Of a stretch of 64,000 nucleotides of DNA, positions 1 through 7,707 are shown piece by piece. The translations under genes were made by a program, and so were the position numbers. Within the stretch, counting starts at the first letter, position 1, and every line of letters starts with the position of its first letter. A model generated the notes under the pieces. The model had not been told where the DNA came from and searched no databases. It saw only the letters and a program-made list of their open reading frames with translations. Location: NCBI RefSeq assembly GCF_015645095.1, contig NZ_JADOTW010000013.1, positions 1 through 64,000 on the forward strand. The letters run 5' to 3'. The stretch is from Halomonas sp. 328. GTDB lineage: Bacteria; Pseudomonadota; Gammaproteobacteria; Pseudomonadales; Halomonadaceae.

Positions 1-65
1 TGAAACCGCTCAGCGCCGATGGTAGTGTGGGGTCTCCCCATGCGAGAGTAGGTCATCGTCAGGCA
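1..65 (+). rRNA. rrf: 5S ribosomal RNA, 3' part
   Basis: The first 65 bases read as the 3' half of a gammaproteobacterial 5S rRNA: GCCGATGGTAGTGTGGGGTC, then CCCATGCGAGAGTAGG and a terminal TCAGGC. The 5' part and the rest of the rRNA operon lie before the window. A rho-independent terminator follows about 15 bases later, so this is the end of an rRNA operon transcribed on the plus strand. Confidence 0.93.
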
Positions 66-79
66 CTTATTCAGAAAAG

Positions 80-111
80 CCCCGATCATCATCAGATGGT
101 CGGGGTTTTTC
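80..111 (+). terminator. rRNA operon terminator
   Basis: Stem CCCCGATCATC pairs (one G-U) with GATGGTCGGGG around an ATCA loop, followed by TTTTT. It lies directly after the 5S 3' end. Confidence 0.9.
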
Positions 112-214
112 GTATTTGGCTAACCAGGATAACGCTAGGGGCCGCTTCGCGGTCCGGCCCCTCGCTGGCTCGGGGCGTTCGACCGCCCTCGTGGCGGTGC
201 CACGAAAGGCCGGG

Positions 215-290
215 CGGTCTCACCCCCATGGAGAGTCCTGGAGTGCCGGCCACCGGAGCCCAGCGCGATCCTAGTCAGGCACGTATTGAG
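215..290 (+). pseudogene. decayed second 5S rRNA 3' end
   Basis: The segment GGTCTCACCCCCATGGAGAG resembles the 5S text GGTCTCCCCATGCGAGAG. About 40 bases later, GTCAGGCACGTATTGAG resembles the GTCAGGCACTTATTCAG that ends the intact copy and leads into its terminator. A second terminator follows here too. I read it as the eroded tail of a tandem 5S-terminator duplication with an inserted stretch. Bases 112-214 hold GC-rich inverted repeats and no gene. Confidence 0.5.
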
Positions 291-292
291 AG

Positions 293-328
293 AAAACCCC
301 AGCGTCGAAAGAGGCTGGGGTTTTTTCG
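293..328 (+). terminator. second terminator after the 5S remnant
   Basis: AAAACCCCAGC pairs with GCTGGGGTTTT around a purine-rich loop and is followed by a T run, giving a strong intrinsic terminator. Its position after the 5S remnant copies the arrangement at 1-111. Confidence 0.88.
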
Positions 329-442
329 TCTGGGACCGCCTGCGAGGTTTACAAAGCCATACAAAGGGTTGCCATCGAGTCGGTGTCCACTCTGCTAAGG
401 TGAATGGCGGTATTGTCCTTGCAGTGATCTCAGGAGGAGACG

Positions 443-634
443 ATGAGCGGCATGATGCGTTTACTGGCGATGGCGGCCTTGGTGGCCATGATGGGACTGG
501 GCCTGGCGGCATGTCAGGACGATCCGGGCCCGGCGGAAGAGGCGGGCCAGAATATCGATGAGGCCATGGAGGGGGCGGGAGAGAGCATCGAAGAGATGGG
601 AGAAAGTGTCCAGGAGGCCGCCGAGGGCAATTAA
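443..634 (+). CDS. small entericidin-like lipoprotein
   Basis: A 63-residue protein with a hydrophobic signal and a lipobox LAAC (residues 21-24). Lipidation at Cys24 would leave a mature peptide of about 40 residues. The mature part is very acidic, with a helix-forming pattern (NIDEAMEGAGESIEEMGESV) similar in style to the entericidin EcnA/EcnB family, so a small envelope lipoprotein is likely. A good ribosome site, AGGAGG, lies 8 bases before the ATG. It is a single-gene unit closed by a hairpin at 656-689. The lipoprotein call is secure; the entericidin link rests on length and composition only. Confidence 0.7.
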   Translation: MSGMMRLLAMAALVAMMGLGLAACQDDPGPAEEAGQNIDEAMEGAGESIEEMGESVQEAAEGN

Positions 635-655
635 CCCTGGGAGAGAAGGGACATA

Positions 656-689
656 TGACAAAGGCCGGGCAGTTGCCCGGCCTTTGTCA
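656..689. terminator. hairpin between convergent genes
   Basis: Perfect 16-bp stem, TGACAAAGGCCGGGCA against its complement, with a 2-base loop. It sits between the lipoprotein gene (+) and the Tim44-like gene (-), and its symmetry would let it end transcription from either side. Confidence 0.75.
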
Positions 690-711
690 TTGGAGTCGAT
701 GAGGGGATTTT

Positions 712-1536
712 TCAGGCGGCGTTGTTCTGCTCGATGCCCTGGAGGTACCAGGGGGCCTCGTCACGGAGCTCGCGGATCAGGTGCCAGGTCTCGTTGAACT
801 CGTTATGTTCGCCATTCTCGTCGATGATGCCGTGGAAGATCACCGTGGCCTCGGCCTGGCTACCGATTTCCTGGACGCTGCCCAGCTCGGCGAACAGGCG
901 CACGATCTCGGTCCGGTTATTGGCGGGATGCTGGGCGCGCTCCTCGCGCAGCAGGTTATAGAGCTCGGGGGTGACGTAGTCCTGAATCTGGGCGAAGTCG
1001 TTGTTGTCCCAGGCCCGTTGCAGGGTCATGAAGTGCTCCTTGGCGCCACCGAGGAAGCGCTCTCGATCGAACCACTCCGGCTCGCTGGCCAGTCCGCCGA
1101 GGCTGCCGGCAGCCGGCATGGCATCGCTCTGGAAGGCGTGGGCCTGAGCCTGGTTCTGGGTCGGCTGCGCGGCGCCTGCGGCGACGGCGGTGCGGCGGCG
1201 AGCCAGCAGGCGGAATAGCAGGAAGGCGATGCCGGCGATCAGCAGCAGGTCCATCATGCGTAGCTCATCGAAGGCGCCGCCAAAGAACAGGGCGGCGAGC
1301 AGGCCACCGGCGAGCAGGCCGCCGAGCATGCCGCCCATGCCGCCGGCGCGTGGGGTGCCCGCCGCCTGGCCCTGCCGGGGCTGGCCCTGGGTCGCATTGG
1401 CGGTGGTGGGGGGCGAGGCGGAGCGCGAGACGCTGCCGACATTGCCCCCGCCGCCCATCCGGCGGGCCTCGGCATAGTCGACGGCCAGGCCGAAGCCGAG
1501 CACACCGACCAGGAGCATGATGAATAAGTGGCGCAT
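712..1536 (-). CDS. Tim44-like domain membrane protein
   Basis: 274 residues: signal peptide or membrane anchor (1-24, ending AEA), a low-complexity Ser/Pro/Gly/Gln linker, hydrophobic segments around residues 75-112, then a soluble C-terminal Tim44-like fold (about 150-270) with EHFMTLQRAWDNNDF and ETWHLIRE. Bacterial Tim44-like proteins are inner-membrane or periplasmic proteins of unknown function, sharing the fold of the mitochondrial import motor subunit. The gene is divergent from the isochorismatase-family gene. A possible promoter, TTCCGT-16-TAGAAT read on the minus strand, ends near 1591. Confidence 0.85.
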   Translation of the reverse strand: MRHLFIMLLVGVLGFGLAVDYAEARRMGGGGNVGSVSRSASPPTTANATQGQPRQGQAAGTPRAGGMGGMLGGLLAGGLLAALFFGGAFDELRMMDLLLIAGIAFLLFRLLARRRTAVAAGAAQPTQNQAQAHAFQSDAMPAAGSLGGLASEPEWFDRERFLGGAKEHFMTLQRAWDNNDFAQIQDYVTPELYNLLREERAQHPANNRTEIVRLFAELGSVQEIGSQAEATVIFHGIIDENGEHNEFNETWHLIRELRDEAPWYLQGIEQNNAA

Positions 1537-1639
1537 GGGGTCTCTCCAGAGTTGAAGGATAGTGAGGTGTCAGAAAGTCTTGGGCCCTCTATTCTAGCCA
1601 CTAGGCGTCGTGACGGAACCAATTATCGGGAGAGAGAGC

Positions 1640-2215
1640 ATGCGCTTGGAGCATGAAGAGAGTCTTTTCTTGATCATCGACCTGCAGGCTCGCCTGCTGC
1701 CGGTGATTCATGGAGGCGAGCAGGCGGTGGAGGAAGCCGGTTGGCTGGGTGAGGTAGCCCAGAGCCTGGGGGTGCCGGTGTGGGTGACCGAGCAGAACCC
1801 GGAGGGCTTGGGCGGTACCGAGCCGCGGCTGGTGGAGCGCCTGCCGGGAGCTCGCTACTTCCAGAAGGTGCATTTCGGTGCCCATGACGAGGTGACCTTC
1901 GCCGAGGCGTTACGCGACGGCGGCAGGCGCCAGGTGGTGATCTGTGGCAGCGAGGCGCATATCTGCGTGATGCAAACGGCCCTGGGACTGCTGGATGCGG
2001 GTTATGAGGTCTATTGGCTGGTGGAGGCCACTGCCAGTCGACGCCCGGAGGAGGCGCGTCTGGCTCGGGAGCGGGTCACCGCCATGGGCGCGATTCCGGT
2101 GAGTGCCGACATGGTGGCCTACGAGTGGCTGCACCGCTGTGATGATGAGCGCTTCAAGGCCGTGCATCGGGCCTATCTCAGGGAGCGGTCGGACCGCTCC
2201 CTGCGCTTCTTCTGA
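1640..2215 (+). CDS. isochorismatase-family cysteine hydrolase
   Basis: 191 residues from the ATG at 1640, chosen over the upstream GTG at 1610 because GGGAGAGAG sits just before the ATG and the fold begins directly after it. Catalytic residues of the family are visible: Asp14 (LIIDLQ), Lys76 (QKVHF) and Cys109 (GSEAHICVMQTA). These enzymes hydrolyse amide or enol-ether bonds; the YcaC/nicotinamidase-type subfamily is usual for stand-alone proteins of this length. The substrate cannot be read from the sequence, and the neighbours (Tim44-like gene, yaaA) give no pathway hint. Confidence 0.85.
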   Translation: MRLEHEESLFLIIDLQARLLPVIHGGEQAVEEAGWLGEVAQSLGVPVWVTEQNPEGLGGTEPRLVERLPGARYFQKVHFGAHDEVTFAEALRDGGRRQVVICGSEAHICVMQTALGLLDAGYEVYWLVEATASRRPEEARLARERVTAMGAIPVSADMVAYEWLHRCDDERFKAVHRAYLRERSDRSLRFF

Positions 2216-2221
2216 GCGTCC

Positions 2222-3001
2222 TCAGGCCGCTCCTTCCGGGCGGGTGAAGACCAGGGTATCGCCCTCCGACAGGCCGGCATCGAAGCGATAGCCGGCCACG
2301 TCGAAAGCCTTGAGCTGCTCCGGCTCCTCCAGGCGCTGGCGAATCATCCAGGCGGCCATCAGGCCGCGGGCCTTCTTGGCATAGAAGCTGATGATCTTCA
2401 GCTTGCCGTTCTTCTCGTCCTTGAACACCGGGGTGATGATCCGCGCCTGCAGCTTGCGGCTGTCGATGGCCTTGAAGTATTCGTTGGAGGCCAGGTTGAC
2501 CAGCACCGGGGTGCCGCTGGCGGCCACCGCCTTGTCCAGCTCGGCGGTGAGCAGCGGCTTCCAGAAGGCGTAGAGGTCCTTGCCCGCCCCGTTCTCCAGT
2601 TTGGTGCCCATCTCCAGGCGATAGGGCTGGATCAGGTCGAGGGGGCGCAGCAGCCCGTAGAGCCCGGAGAGAATGCGCAGGTGGCTCTGGGCGAAGGCGT
2701 TGTCCTCGTCGTCGAAGTTCGCCGCCTCCAGGCCCACATAGACATCGCCCTGGAAGGCCTGGGCGGCGGGCTTGGCGTTGTCGGGGGTGAAGGGCGGTGC
2801 CCAGTCGGCGAAGCGGGCGGCATTGAGGCCGGCCAGCTTGTCGCTGATCCCCATCAGCTCACTGAGGCGCTGGGGAGAGTAGTCGCGCAGGATCTCGATC
2901 AGTTCCTGGCTGCGCTCGAGGTAGTCCGGCTGGGTGTGGATGCCGGTGGTGGCCGGGGTCTCGAAATCCAGCGTCTTGGCGGGCGAGATCACGCTCAACA
3001 T
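2222..3001 (-). CDS. yaaA: peroxide stress protein YaaA (DUF328)
   Basis: 259 residues, the normal YaaA length. The N-terminal [13 protein letters not shown], the [20 protein letters not shown] stretch and the C-terminal [16 protein letters not shown] motif are the family signatures. E. coli YaaA lowers intracellular free iron and protects DNA and proteins during peroxide stress. Here it is monocistronic or transcribed after tas on the same strand, with a hairpin between them. The stop lies only 6 bases from the convergent isochorismatase-family stop. Confidence 0.95.
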   Translation of the reverse strand: MLSVISPAKTLDFETPATTGIHTQPDYLERSQELIEILRDYSPQRLSELMGISDKLAGLNAARFADWAPPFTPDNAKPAAQAFQGDVYVGLEAANFDDEDNAFAQSHLRILSGLYGLLRPLDLIQPYRLEMGTKLENGAGKDLYAFWKPLLTAELDKAVAASGTPVLVNLASNEYFKAIDSRKLQARIITPVFKDEKNGKLKIISFYAKKARGLMAAWMIRQRLEEPEQLKAFDVAGYRFDAGLSEGDTLVFTRPEGAA

Positions 3002-3059
3002 GGGGCGCTCCTGGGTCCTGATGAAGTTGTCGTCGAGTATATCAGGCGTCCGTCATGCC

Positions 3060-3084
3060 GGGGGCTATCGTGGCGATAGCCCCC
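3060..3084 (-). terminator. hairpin between tas and yaaA
   Basis: GGGGGCTATCG pairs with CGATAGCCCCC around a 3-base loop. It lies 10 bases past the tas stop and 59 bases before the yaaA start. No T run follows on the minus strand, so termination is uncertain. Confidence 0.45.
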
Positions 3085-3093
3085 ACGCGGGTC

Positions 3094-4125
3094 TCAGGGG
3101 CAGGGGTTAGGCTGGCGCCGATGCACCGCCTCGATGGCCTCCAGCACCGCCGGCTCGAGCTTCAGGGACTCACTGGCCAGGTTGCTCTCCAACTGCTCCA
3201 TGGTGGTGGCACCGATGATATTGCTGGTCAGGAAGGGGCGGGAGTTGACGAAGGCCAGGGCCATCTGGGCCGGGTCCAGGCCGTGCTCTTGGGCGATCGC
3301 CACATAGGCGCGAGTCGCCTCCATGGCGCTCTCCGAGTTGTAGCGCTGGAAGCGCTCGTAGAGGGTCAGGCGTGCCTTGGGGGGCCAGTTGCCGTCGAGG
3401 TATTTGCCGGAGAGTACGCCGAAGGCCAGGGGGGAGTAGGCCAGCAGGCCGACGTTCTCGCGGTGGGCGATCTCGGCGAGGCCGACCTCGAAGGTGCGGT
3501 TGAGCAGATTGTAAGGATTCTGGATGCTGGCCACCCTGGGCAGGTCGAGTCGCTCGGCCAGGCGCAGGCTCTGCATCAGTCCCCAGGGCGTCTCGTTGGA
3601 GAGGCCGATGGCGCGGACCTTGCCGCTATCCACCAGCTCCTTGAGGGCCGAGAGGCTCTCCTCCAGGGGCGTGGCGACTTCCTCCTCCTTGGGTTCGTAG
3701 CCCAGACGGCCGAAGAAGTTGGTGTAGCGGTCGGGCCAATGCAGCTGGTAGAGGTCGATATAGTCGGTCTGCAGGCGTTCCAGGCTGGTCTCTACCGCCT
3801 GGTGGATCTGCTCGCGGGTCAGGCGCGAGCCGCCGCGCAGGTAGTCCATGCCGGGGCCGGCGATCTTGCTGGCGATGATCACGTCATCCCGGGAGCCTCG
3901 CGCCTTGAGCCAGCTACCGATATAGCGCTCGGTACGTCCCTGGGTGTCGGCCTGGGGCGGTACCGGGTACATCTCGGCGGTATCGATGAAATTGATACCG
4001 AAGGCCACCGCCCGGTCGAGCTGCTCGTGAGCCTCGGCTTCGCTGTTCTGCTCGCCGAAGGTCATGGTGCCCAGGCACAGGCGACTGACGTCGATTCCGG
4101 TGTCGCCAAGCGGTCGGGTCTGCAT
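3094..4125 (-). CDS. tas: Tas-type aldo/keto reductase
   Basis: 343 residues starting MQTRPLGDTG, with AGGAGTG upstream. The reading frame stays open for 87 more codons upstream, but that part is not family-like. It is an NADP(H)-dependent (beta/alpha)8 barrel with catalytic Asp48, Tyr53, Lys87 and His129. LCLGTMTFGEQNSEAEAHEQ and DTAEMYPVPPQADTQGRTE closely match E. coli Tas, the protein that complements prototrophic growth of tyrosine auxotrophs under starvation; its physiological substrate is not established. It is divergent from the Sel1-repeat gene. Confidence 0.92.
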   Translation of the reverse strand: MQTRPLGDTGIDVSRLCLGTMTFGEQNSEAEAHEQLDRAVAFGINFIDTAEMYPVPPQADTQGRTERYIGSWLKARGSRDDVIIASKIAGPGMDYLRGGSRLTREQIHQAVETSLERLQTDYIDLYQLHWPDRYTNFFGRLGYEPKEEEVATPLEESLSALKELVDSGKVRAIGLSNETPWGLMQSLRLAERLDLPRVASIQNPYNLLNRTFEVGLAEIAHRENVGLLAYSPLAFGVLSGKYLDGNWPPKARLTLYERFQRYNSESAMEATRAYVAIAQEHGLDPAQMALAFVNSRPFLTSNIIGATTMEQLESNLASESLKLEPAVLEAIEAVHRRQPNPCP

Positions 4126-4220
4126 GTATCCACTCCTGATCTCGCGAAAGTCTAGGCATGGTAGCCAGGCCCCGGGCCGGCGGCAAACTCGGTCGGGGTG
4201 GCCCACCGCCTTTCGAAGGG

Positions 4221-4249
4221 TTGAGTCGCCCTGCCGAGGGGCGTATGCT
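4221..4249 (+). promoter_or_regulatory. predicted sigma-70 promoter
   Basis: TTGAGT, 17 bases, TATGCT. It lies in the divergent region between tas and the Sel1-repeat gene and points at the latter. A CGCCAGAAC...GTTCTGGCG inverted repeat follows at 4260-4283, inside the predicted leader. Confidence 0.5.
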
Positions 4250-4367
4250 TGCGGCCCGTTCGCCAGAACAGCGGGTTCTGGCGATGCAGTGACGCTTGGC
4301 TGCTGGCCTATGCTGTAGGAGTGCCGGCCCCATTTCTTCGCTACCCAGGAACGCAAGGTTGTTTGCC

Positions 4368-4892
4368 ATGCCGCAGGCATCTTCACTGTTCACGCGCCTT
4401 GAATATCGACTGGCGGAGCAGCTCTTCCACATGCGCTGGTTGCCGCGTTCGCCGCGTACCCAGCGGTTGACCATGCATCTGTTTCAGCGCTGTGCCGATG
4501 CGGGTCACCCCGCCGCCCTGTCGCTCTATGGACATATGCTGTTTCACCGTGGCGTGTCCCCCCAGGACAAGGCGCGGGGCGCACGCTACGTGCTCGAGGC
4601 CGCCCATAGCGGCGATGTGCGAGCCCAGTATCAGGCGGGCTGCATCTACGAGCATGGCTGTGCCCAGTATCCGCGTCGCGATGACAATGCCGTGACCTGG
4701 TACGCCCGGGCCGGCGAGGCGGGTCACCCCCTGGCCGCCGAGCGCCTGGCCGATGCCTACCGCAAGGGACAGCTTGGCCTGGCGGTGGACGCCGAACAGG
4801 CCGCCTATTGGCAATCCCTGGCCGATCGCCAGTTGGAGCCCGCCCTCTGGTCGTCCCCCGACCTGCCGGATGCCCCCGCCTCGCGGCACTGA
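4368..4892 (+). CDS. Sel1-like repeat protein
   Basis: 174 residues from the ATG at 4368, preceded by AAGG. Tandem Sel1/TPR-like units are visible: AGHPAALSLYGHMLFHRG, SGDVRAQYQAGCIYEHG and AGHPLAAERLADAYRKG, the last followed by the AEQAAYWQ half-repeat. Such proteins are helical solenoids acting as protein-interaction scaffolds. No signal peptide is seen, so it is probably cytoplasmic. Small two-to-three-repeat proteins of this type are conserved in Halomonas and Pseudomonas without a known partner. Confidence 0.8.
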   Translation: MPQASSLFTRLEYRLAEQLFHMRWLPRSPRTQRLTMHLFQRCADAGHPAALSLYGHMLFHRGVSPQDKARGARYVLEAAHSGDVRAQYQAGCIYEHGCAQYPRRDDNAVTWYARAGEAGHPLAAERLADAYRKGQLGLAVDAEQAAYWQSLADRQLEPALWSSPDLPDAPASRH

Positions 4893-4984
4893 AGTCGACC
4901 CGGCGCCGCTAACCCAGTAGGCTGAGAAAAATCTCCGGGCTCACCCTGAGCCCGGCCGCCCCTTGTTAACCAGAGGAAGCCCGA

Positions 4985-5494
4985 GTGACGCTGCCGACAC
5001 TGCTGGATATCGAGGCGTCCGGGTTCGGGCGTGGTAGCTACCCCATCGAGGTCGGCATCGCCCGGGCCGATGGCAGTAGCTGTGCCTTCTTGATCCAGCC
5101 CTTGGCGGAGTGGGTTCATTGGGACCCCAAGGCCGAGTTGCTGCACGGCATTTCCCGGGCACGACTGGCCCGAGAGGGGCATCCGGTGGATGAGGTGGCG
5201 CGCTGGCTCAATGATGAGCTGGCCCAGGTGGGGGTGGCTTATAGCGATAGCTGGGGCTACGACAACACCTGGTTATCCCTGCTCTTCCACCATGCCGGGG
5301 TGCTGCCGCGCTTTCGTCTCGAGGCCCTGCGGCGCCTGCTCGACGAACGGCAGCAGGCGCTATGGAAGACCACCAAGGAGGCCCTGGTGGTGGAGCTGGG
5401 CATCCATCGCCATCGGGCCGGCGACGACGCCCGCCTGCTTCAGCAGACCTATGCCCGCACCCGCGAGCTCTCCCGGGGTGACGCCGCCGGCTAG
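4985..5494 (+). CDS. DEDDh 3'-5' exonuclease family protein
   Basis: 169 residues from a GTG with GAGGAAG upstream. All exonuclease motifs are present: Exo I DIEASG (Asp8, Glu10), Exo II around Asp93 (SWGYDNTW), and Exo III HRAGDDA (His143, Asp148). This is the single-domain DnaQ/RNase T superfamily. It is shorter than RNase T and lacks the DnaQ C-terminus, so the substrate (DNA or RNA) is open. The gene stands alone between the Sel1-repeat gene and the convergent LOG gene. Confidence 0.82.
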   Translation: MTLPTLLDIEASGFGRGSYPIEVGIARADGSSCAFLIQPLAEWVHWDPKAELLHGISRARLAREGHPVDEVARWLNDELAQVGVAYSDSWGYDNTWLSLLFHHAGVLPRFRLEALRRLLDERQQALWKTTKEALVVELGIHRHRAGDDARLLQQTYARTRELSRGDAAG

Positions 5495-5542
5495 GATTGG
5501 TCTGAAACGTCGGCGAGCGCACGGCCCATCCGTTTCAATACC

Positions 5543-6091
5543 CTAACCCGCCAGGCGGGTCTCCAGTGCCTCCAGCAGTGCCTCGGGCGTGGTCGCGGAG
5601 AGCAGTTGCTCGCGGGTGCGCTGATCCAGGAAGCCTTCGCCGACGATGCCATCCAGGAACTGCAGCAGCGGGGCGTAGAAGCCACCGCTGTCGAGGACGC
5701 CCAGGGGCTTGTCGTGGAGCCCCAGGTAGTGCCAGGTCCAGATCTCGAACAGTTCCTCCAGGGTCCCGATACCGCCGGGCAGGGCGATAAAGGCATCCGC
5801 ATGGGCGGCCATGGTGGCCTTGCGCTCGTGCATGTCGGTGACCCGGATCAGTTCGCTGAGCCCCAGGTGGGCCTGCTCCCGGGCCACCAGATGACGCGGC
5901 ATCACGCCGATCACTCGTCCCTCCGCTGCCAGGGCGGCATCGGCGAGACGCCCCATCAGGCCGACGCGGGCCCCGCCATAGACCAGGGTATGGCCGCGCC
6001 GGGCGATCAGCCGGCCCAGGGCCTCGGCGACCTCGCGGTGACGGGGGTCCTCGCCATCCCGCGAGCCCAGATAGACACAGATACTTGCCAT
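5543..6091 (-). CDS. LOG family protein (TIGR00730)
   Basis: 182 residues with a Rossmann fold and the LOG signatures MHERK (87-91) and PGGIGTLEE (105-113). Family members hydrolyse nucleoside 5'-monophosphates, releasing ribose 5-phosphate; plant and several bacterial ones activate cytokinins. In bacteria the role is usually nucleotide salvage or housekeeping. N-terminal MASICVYLGSRDG and length fit the family. It is last in a minus-strand run after the 41-residue membrane peptide, separated from it by a terminator. Confidence 0.92.
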   Translation of the reverse strand: MASICVYLGSRDGEDPRHREVAEALGRLIARRGHTLVYGGARVGLMGRLADAALAAEGRVIGVMPRHLVAREQAHLGLSELIRVTDMHERKATMAAHADAFIALPGGIGTLEELFEIWTWHYLGLHDKPLGVLDSGGFYAPLLQFLDGIVGEGFLDQRTREQLLSATTPEALLEALETRLAG

Positions 6092-6148
6092 GCCTCACTC
6101 CTTGCGTTGGGGGGCGGCCCCTGGCCGCCACGTCCTTATAGTGCCCGC

Positions 6149-6183
6149 AAAACGCGGAAGGGGCACCCGGCGGTGCCCCTTCC
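6149..6183 (-). terminator. terminator downstream of the 41-aa peptide gene
   Basis: GGAAGGGGCACC pairs with GGTGCCCCTTCC around a 4-base loop. Read on the minus strand it ends in GCGTTTT. Confidence 0.8.
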
Positions 6184-6200
6184 CGATCGCCTCGCCGGAC

Positions 6201-6326
6201 TTAGCGGCTGCTGCGGCTGGCGTCGCGGCGCATGGCATCACGCAACAGCTTGATGCCGACGCCGCTGATGACGAACATGCTGCCGATCAGGACCAGGCTG
6301 GCGATCACATGGGTATCGAAGTACAT
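6201..6326 (-). CDS. 41-residue single-span membrane protein
   Basis: ATG at 6326, stop TAA at 6201; GGAG lies 8 bases upstream of the ATG. The peptide starts MYFDTHVIASLVLIGSMFVI, forming one transmembrane helix (about residues 7-28), then a basic tail rich in Arg, Asp and Ser (KLLRDAMRRDASRSSR). A dedicated terminator follows at 6149-6183, and the DUF501 gene starts the run upstream. I do not recognise the family. A coding call is supported by the ribosome site, the amphipathic design and the terminator. Topology would be N-out, C-in by the positive-inside rule. Confidence 0.65.
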   Translation of the reverse strand: MYFDTHVIASLVLIGSMFVISGVGIKLLRDAMRRDASRSSR

Positions 6327-6362
6327 GGTATGGGCTCCAATTAGGGGACAGGGGAAGGGAAC

Positions 6363-6884
6363 TCAGGGCAGGCAGTCGGCGACGCCGTACTCGGCATCCA
6401 GCCACTGACCGATAATGTTGTCGCCACACAGGTGGTGGGCATACTGGGTATGCAGGCAGCGCACCTGGTCCCAGTTGGCGATGCCGCCGATACCGCGGCT
6501 GCGCAGCAGCTCCGCATAGCCCAGGCGCTCGGCCTCGGCCTGCTGGGCAGGGCTCATGGAGGCCCAGCGGCGTGCCACATAGTCCTCATGGCTGCGGTGG
6601 TAGGCGGCCAGGAAGTCGCGATCTTCCTGAAGGCGTGCCTCCAGGCGCTTGATCACCCCGGCAGCCTCGATATGCGAGAGCTCTACCTTGAGGCGCTCGG
6701 AACAGAGCCAGAAGAGGGTCGGAAAGGGTTTGCCGTCGACCAGCGAATGCATGCGCAGCACCAGGGGCGTGCCCTCGCCATCGGTGGCGGTCACGGCCTG
6801 AATGCCGCGGGGGGCGCGGCCGAGCTGTTCGGTGATGATCGCCAGTTGGCGCTCATCGGGAATCTGATCGGTGGGGATCACCAT
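6363..6884 (-). CDS. DUF501 family protein
   Basis: 173 residues starting MVIPTDQIPDERQ. The DUF501 pattern is clear: LGRAPRGIQAV near the N-terminus, then PFPTLFWLCSERL, HIEAAGVIKRLEARLQ, and a C-terminal DQVRCLHTQYAHHLCG. Function is unknown; the family occurs next to rRNA or cell-wall genes in many bacteria. The start overlaps the upstream hypothetical gene by 32 bases, so the two are probably translationally coupled. Confidence 0.85.
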   Translation of the reverse strand: MVIPTDQIPDERQLAIITEQLGRAPRGIQAVTATDGEGTPLVLRMHSLVDGKPFPTLFWLCSERLKVELSHIEAAGVIKRLEARLQEDRDFLAAYHRSHEDYVARRWASMSPAQQAEAERLGYAELLRSRGIGGIANWDQVRCLHTQYAHHLCGDNIIGQWLDAEYGVADCLP

Positions 6885-7182
6885 CTTGGGGGTCTCGCAG
6901 AAACTTGTTCGAGCGCCCCACGGCACGAAAGAAGGCTTGATTGAGCTGGGCCGGCGTGGGCACATAGCGCCACTGCCGTTCACAGTAGTCGAGGGCCCGG
7001 GCCATCAGCGCATCGTAGAGGCGGTTGAAAGGGGCATCATAATCGTAAGGGTCGGCCCCGAACAACCGGATATGGGGATAGTCGGCGAAACGCTCCACGA
7101 AGTAGCGTTCCAGATCCGCCTCCACGGCACGGTGGACGGCGCCGTTGTCGGGGTCGAGCCACAGGTTGTAGCGGATGGCCAT
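6853..7182 (-). CDS. conserved hypothetical protein
   Basis: 109 residues with no recognised domain. It is rich in Tyr, Phe, Arg and Asp (VERFADYPHIRLFGADPYDY; QWRYVPTPAQLNQAFFRAVG), with no signal peptide or membrane span. The codon pattern is like its neighbours. It overlaps the DUF501 start by 32 bases, suggesting one transcript and perhaps a joint role. Nothing in the sequence identifies a catalytic site. Confidence 0.6.
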   Translation of the reverse strand: MAIRYNLWLDPDNGAVHRAVEADLERYFVERFADYPHIRLFGADPYDYDAPFNRLYDALMARALDYCERQWRYVPTPAQLNQAFFRAVGRSNKFLRDPQDGDPHRSDSR

Positions 7183-7236
7183 GGTGGGCTCCCGTCCCGG
7201 GTCATATGCCTATGACAACATCGCGTTGGCAATGGC

Positions 7237-7707
7237 TCAAGGGCGCGCCAGTTCGACGAAGCGGGCCCGGCACAGCCGCGCCAGGTCGGCGGGGGCGAGA
7301 GCCACTTCCAGGCCGCGCTTGCCGGCGCTGATATGCAGCTCCGGGAGCGCCTCGGCACGGCGGTCGATCAGGGTCGGCAGGCGTTTCTTCTGTCCCAGGG
7401 GACTGATGCCGCCGACCACATAGCCGGTGGCTCGCTGGGCCTCCTCGGGGTCGGCCATCTGGGCCTTCTTGGCGCCGGCGGCCCGGGCCAGGGCCTTGAG
7501 GTCGAGCTGCTGGGCCACCGCGACCAGGGCCACCACCAGGCGGCCATCATCGAGGCGGGCCAGCAGCGTCTTGAAGACGCTCTCCGGGGGCAGCCCCAGG
7601 ACCTCGGCGGCTTCCAGTCCGTAGGCGGGGGCGCGCGGGTCGTGGGCGTAGCTCAGCACCCGGTGGGGGATGCCGGCACGCTCCAGGGCGCGGATGGCCG
7701 GCGTCAC
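7237..7707 (-). CDS. ybaK: Cys-tRNA(Pro) deacylase YbaK
   Basis: 156 residues starting with GTG and overlapping the thioesterase stop by 4 bases (GTGA). It is the YbaK/EbsC trans-editing fold with the essential Lys46 (VFKTLL) and the GGISPLGQKK loop. It hydrolyses Cys misacylated onto tRNA-Pro by ProRS. N-terminal TPAIRALERAGIPH is typical. Co-transcription with the upstream thioesterase is implied by the overlap but has no obvious functional meaning. Confidence 0.94.
   Translation of the reverse strand: MTPAIRALERAGIPHRVLSYAHDPRAPAYGLEAAEVLGLPPESVFKTLLARLDDGRLVVALVAVAQQLDLKALARAAGAKKAQMADPEEAQRATGYVVGGISPLGQKKRLPTLIDRRAEALPELHISAGKRGLEVALAPADLARLCRARFVELARP

Noticed and set aside
3055-4155. 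A 366-codon plus-strand frame opposite tas
   Set aside because: Complement of tas, whose catalytic tetrad and match to the E. coli protein are clear.
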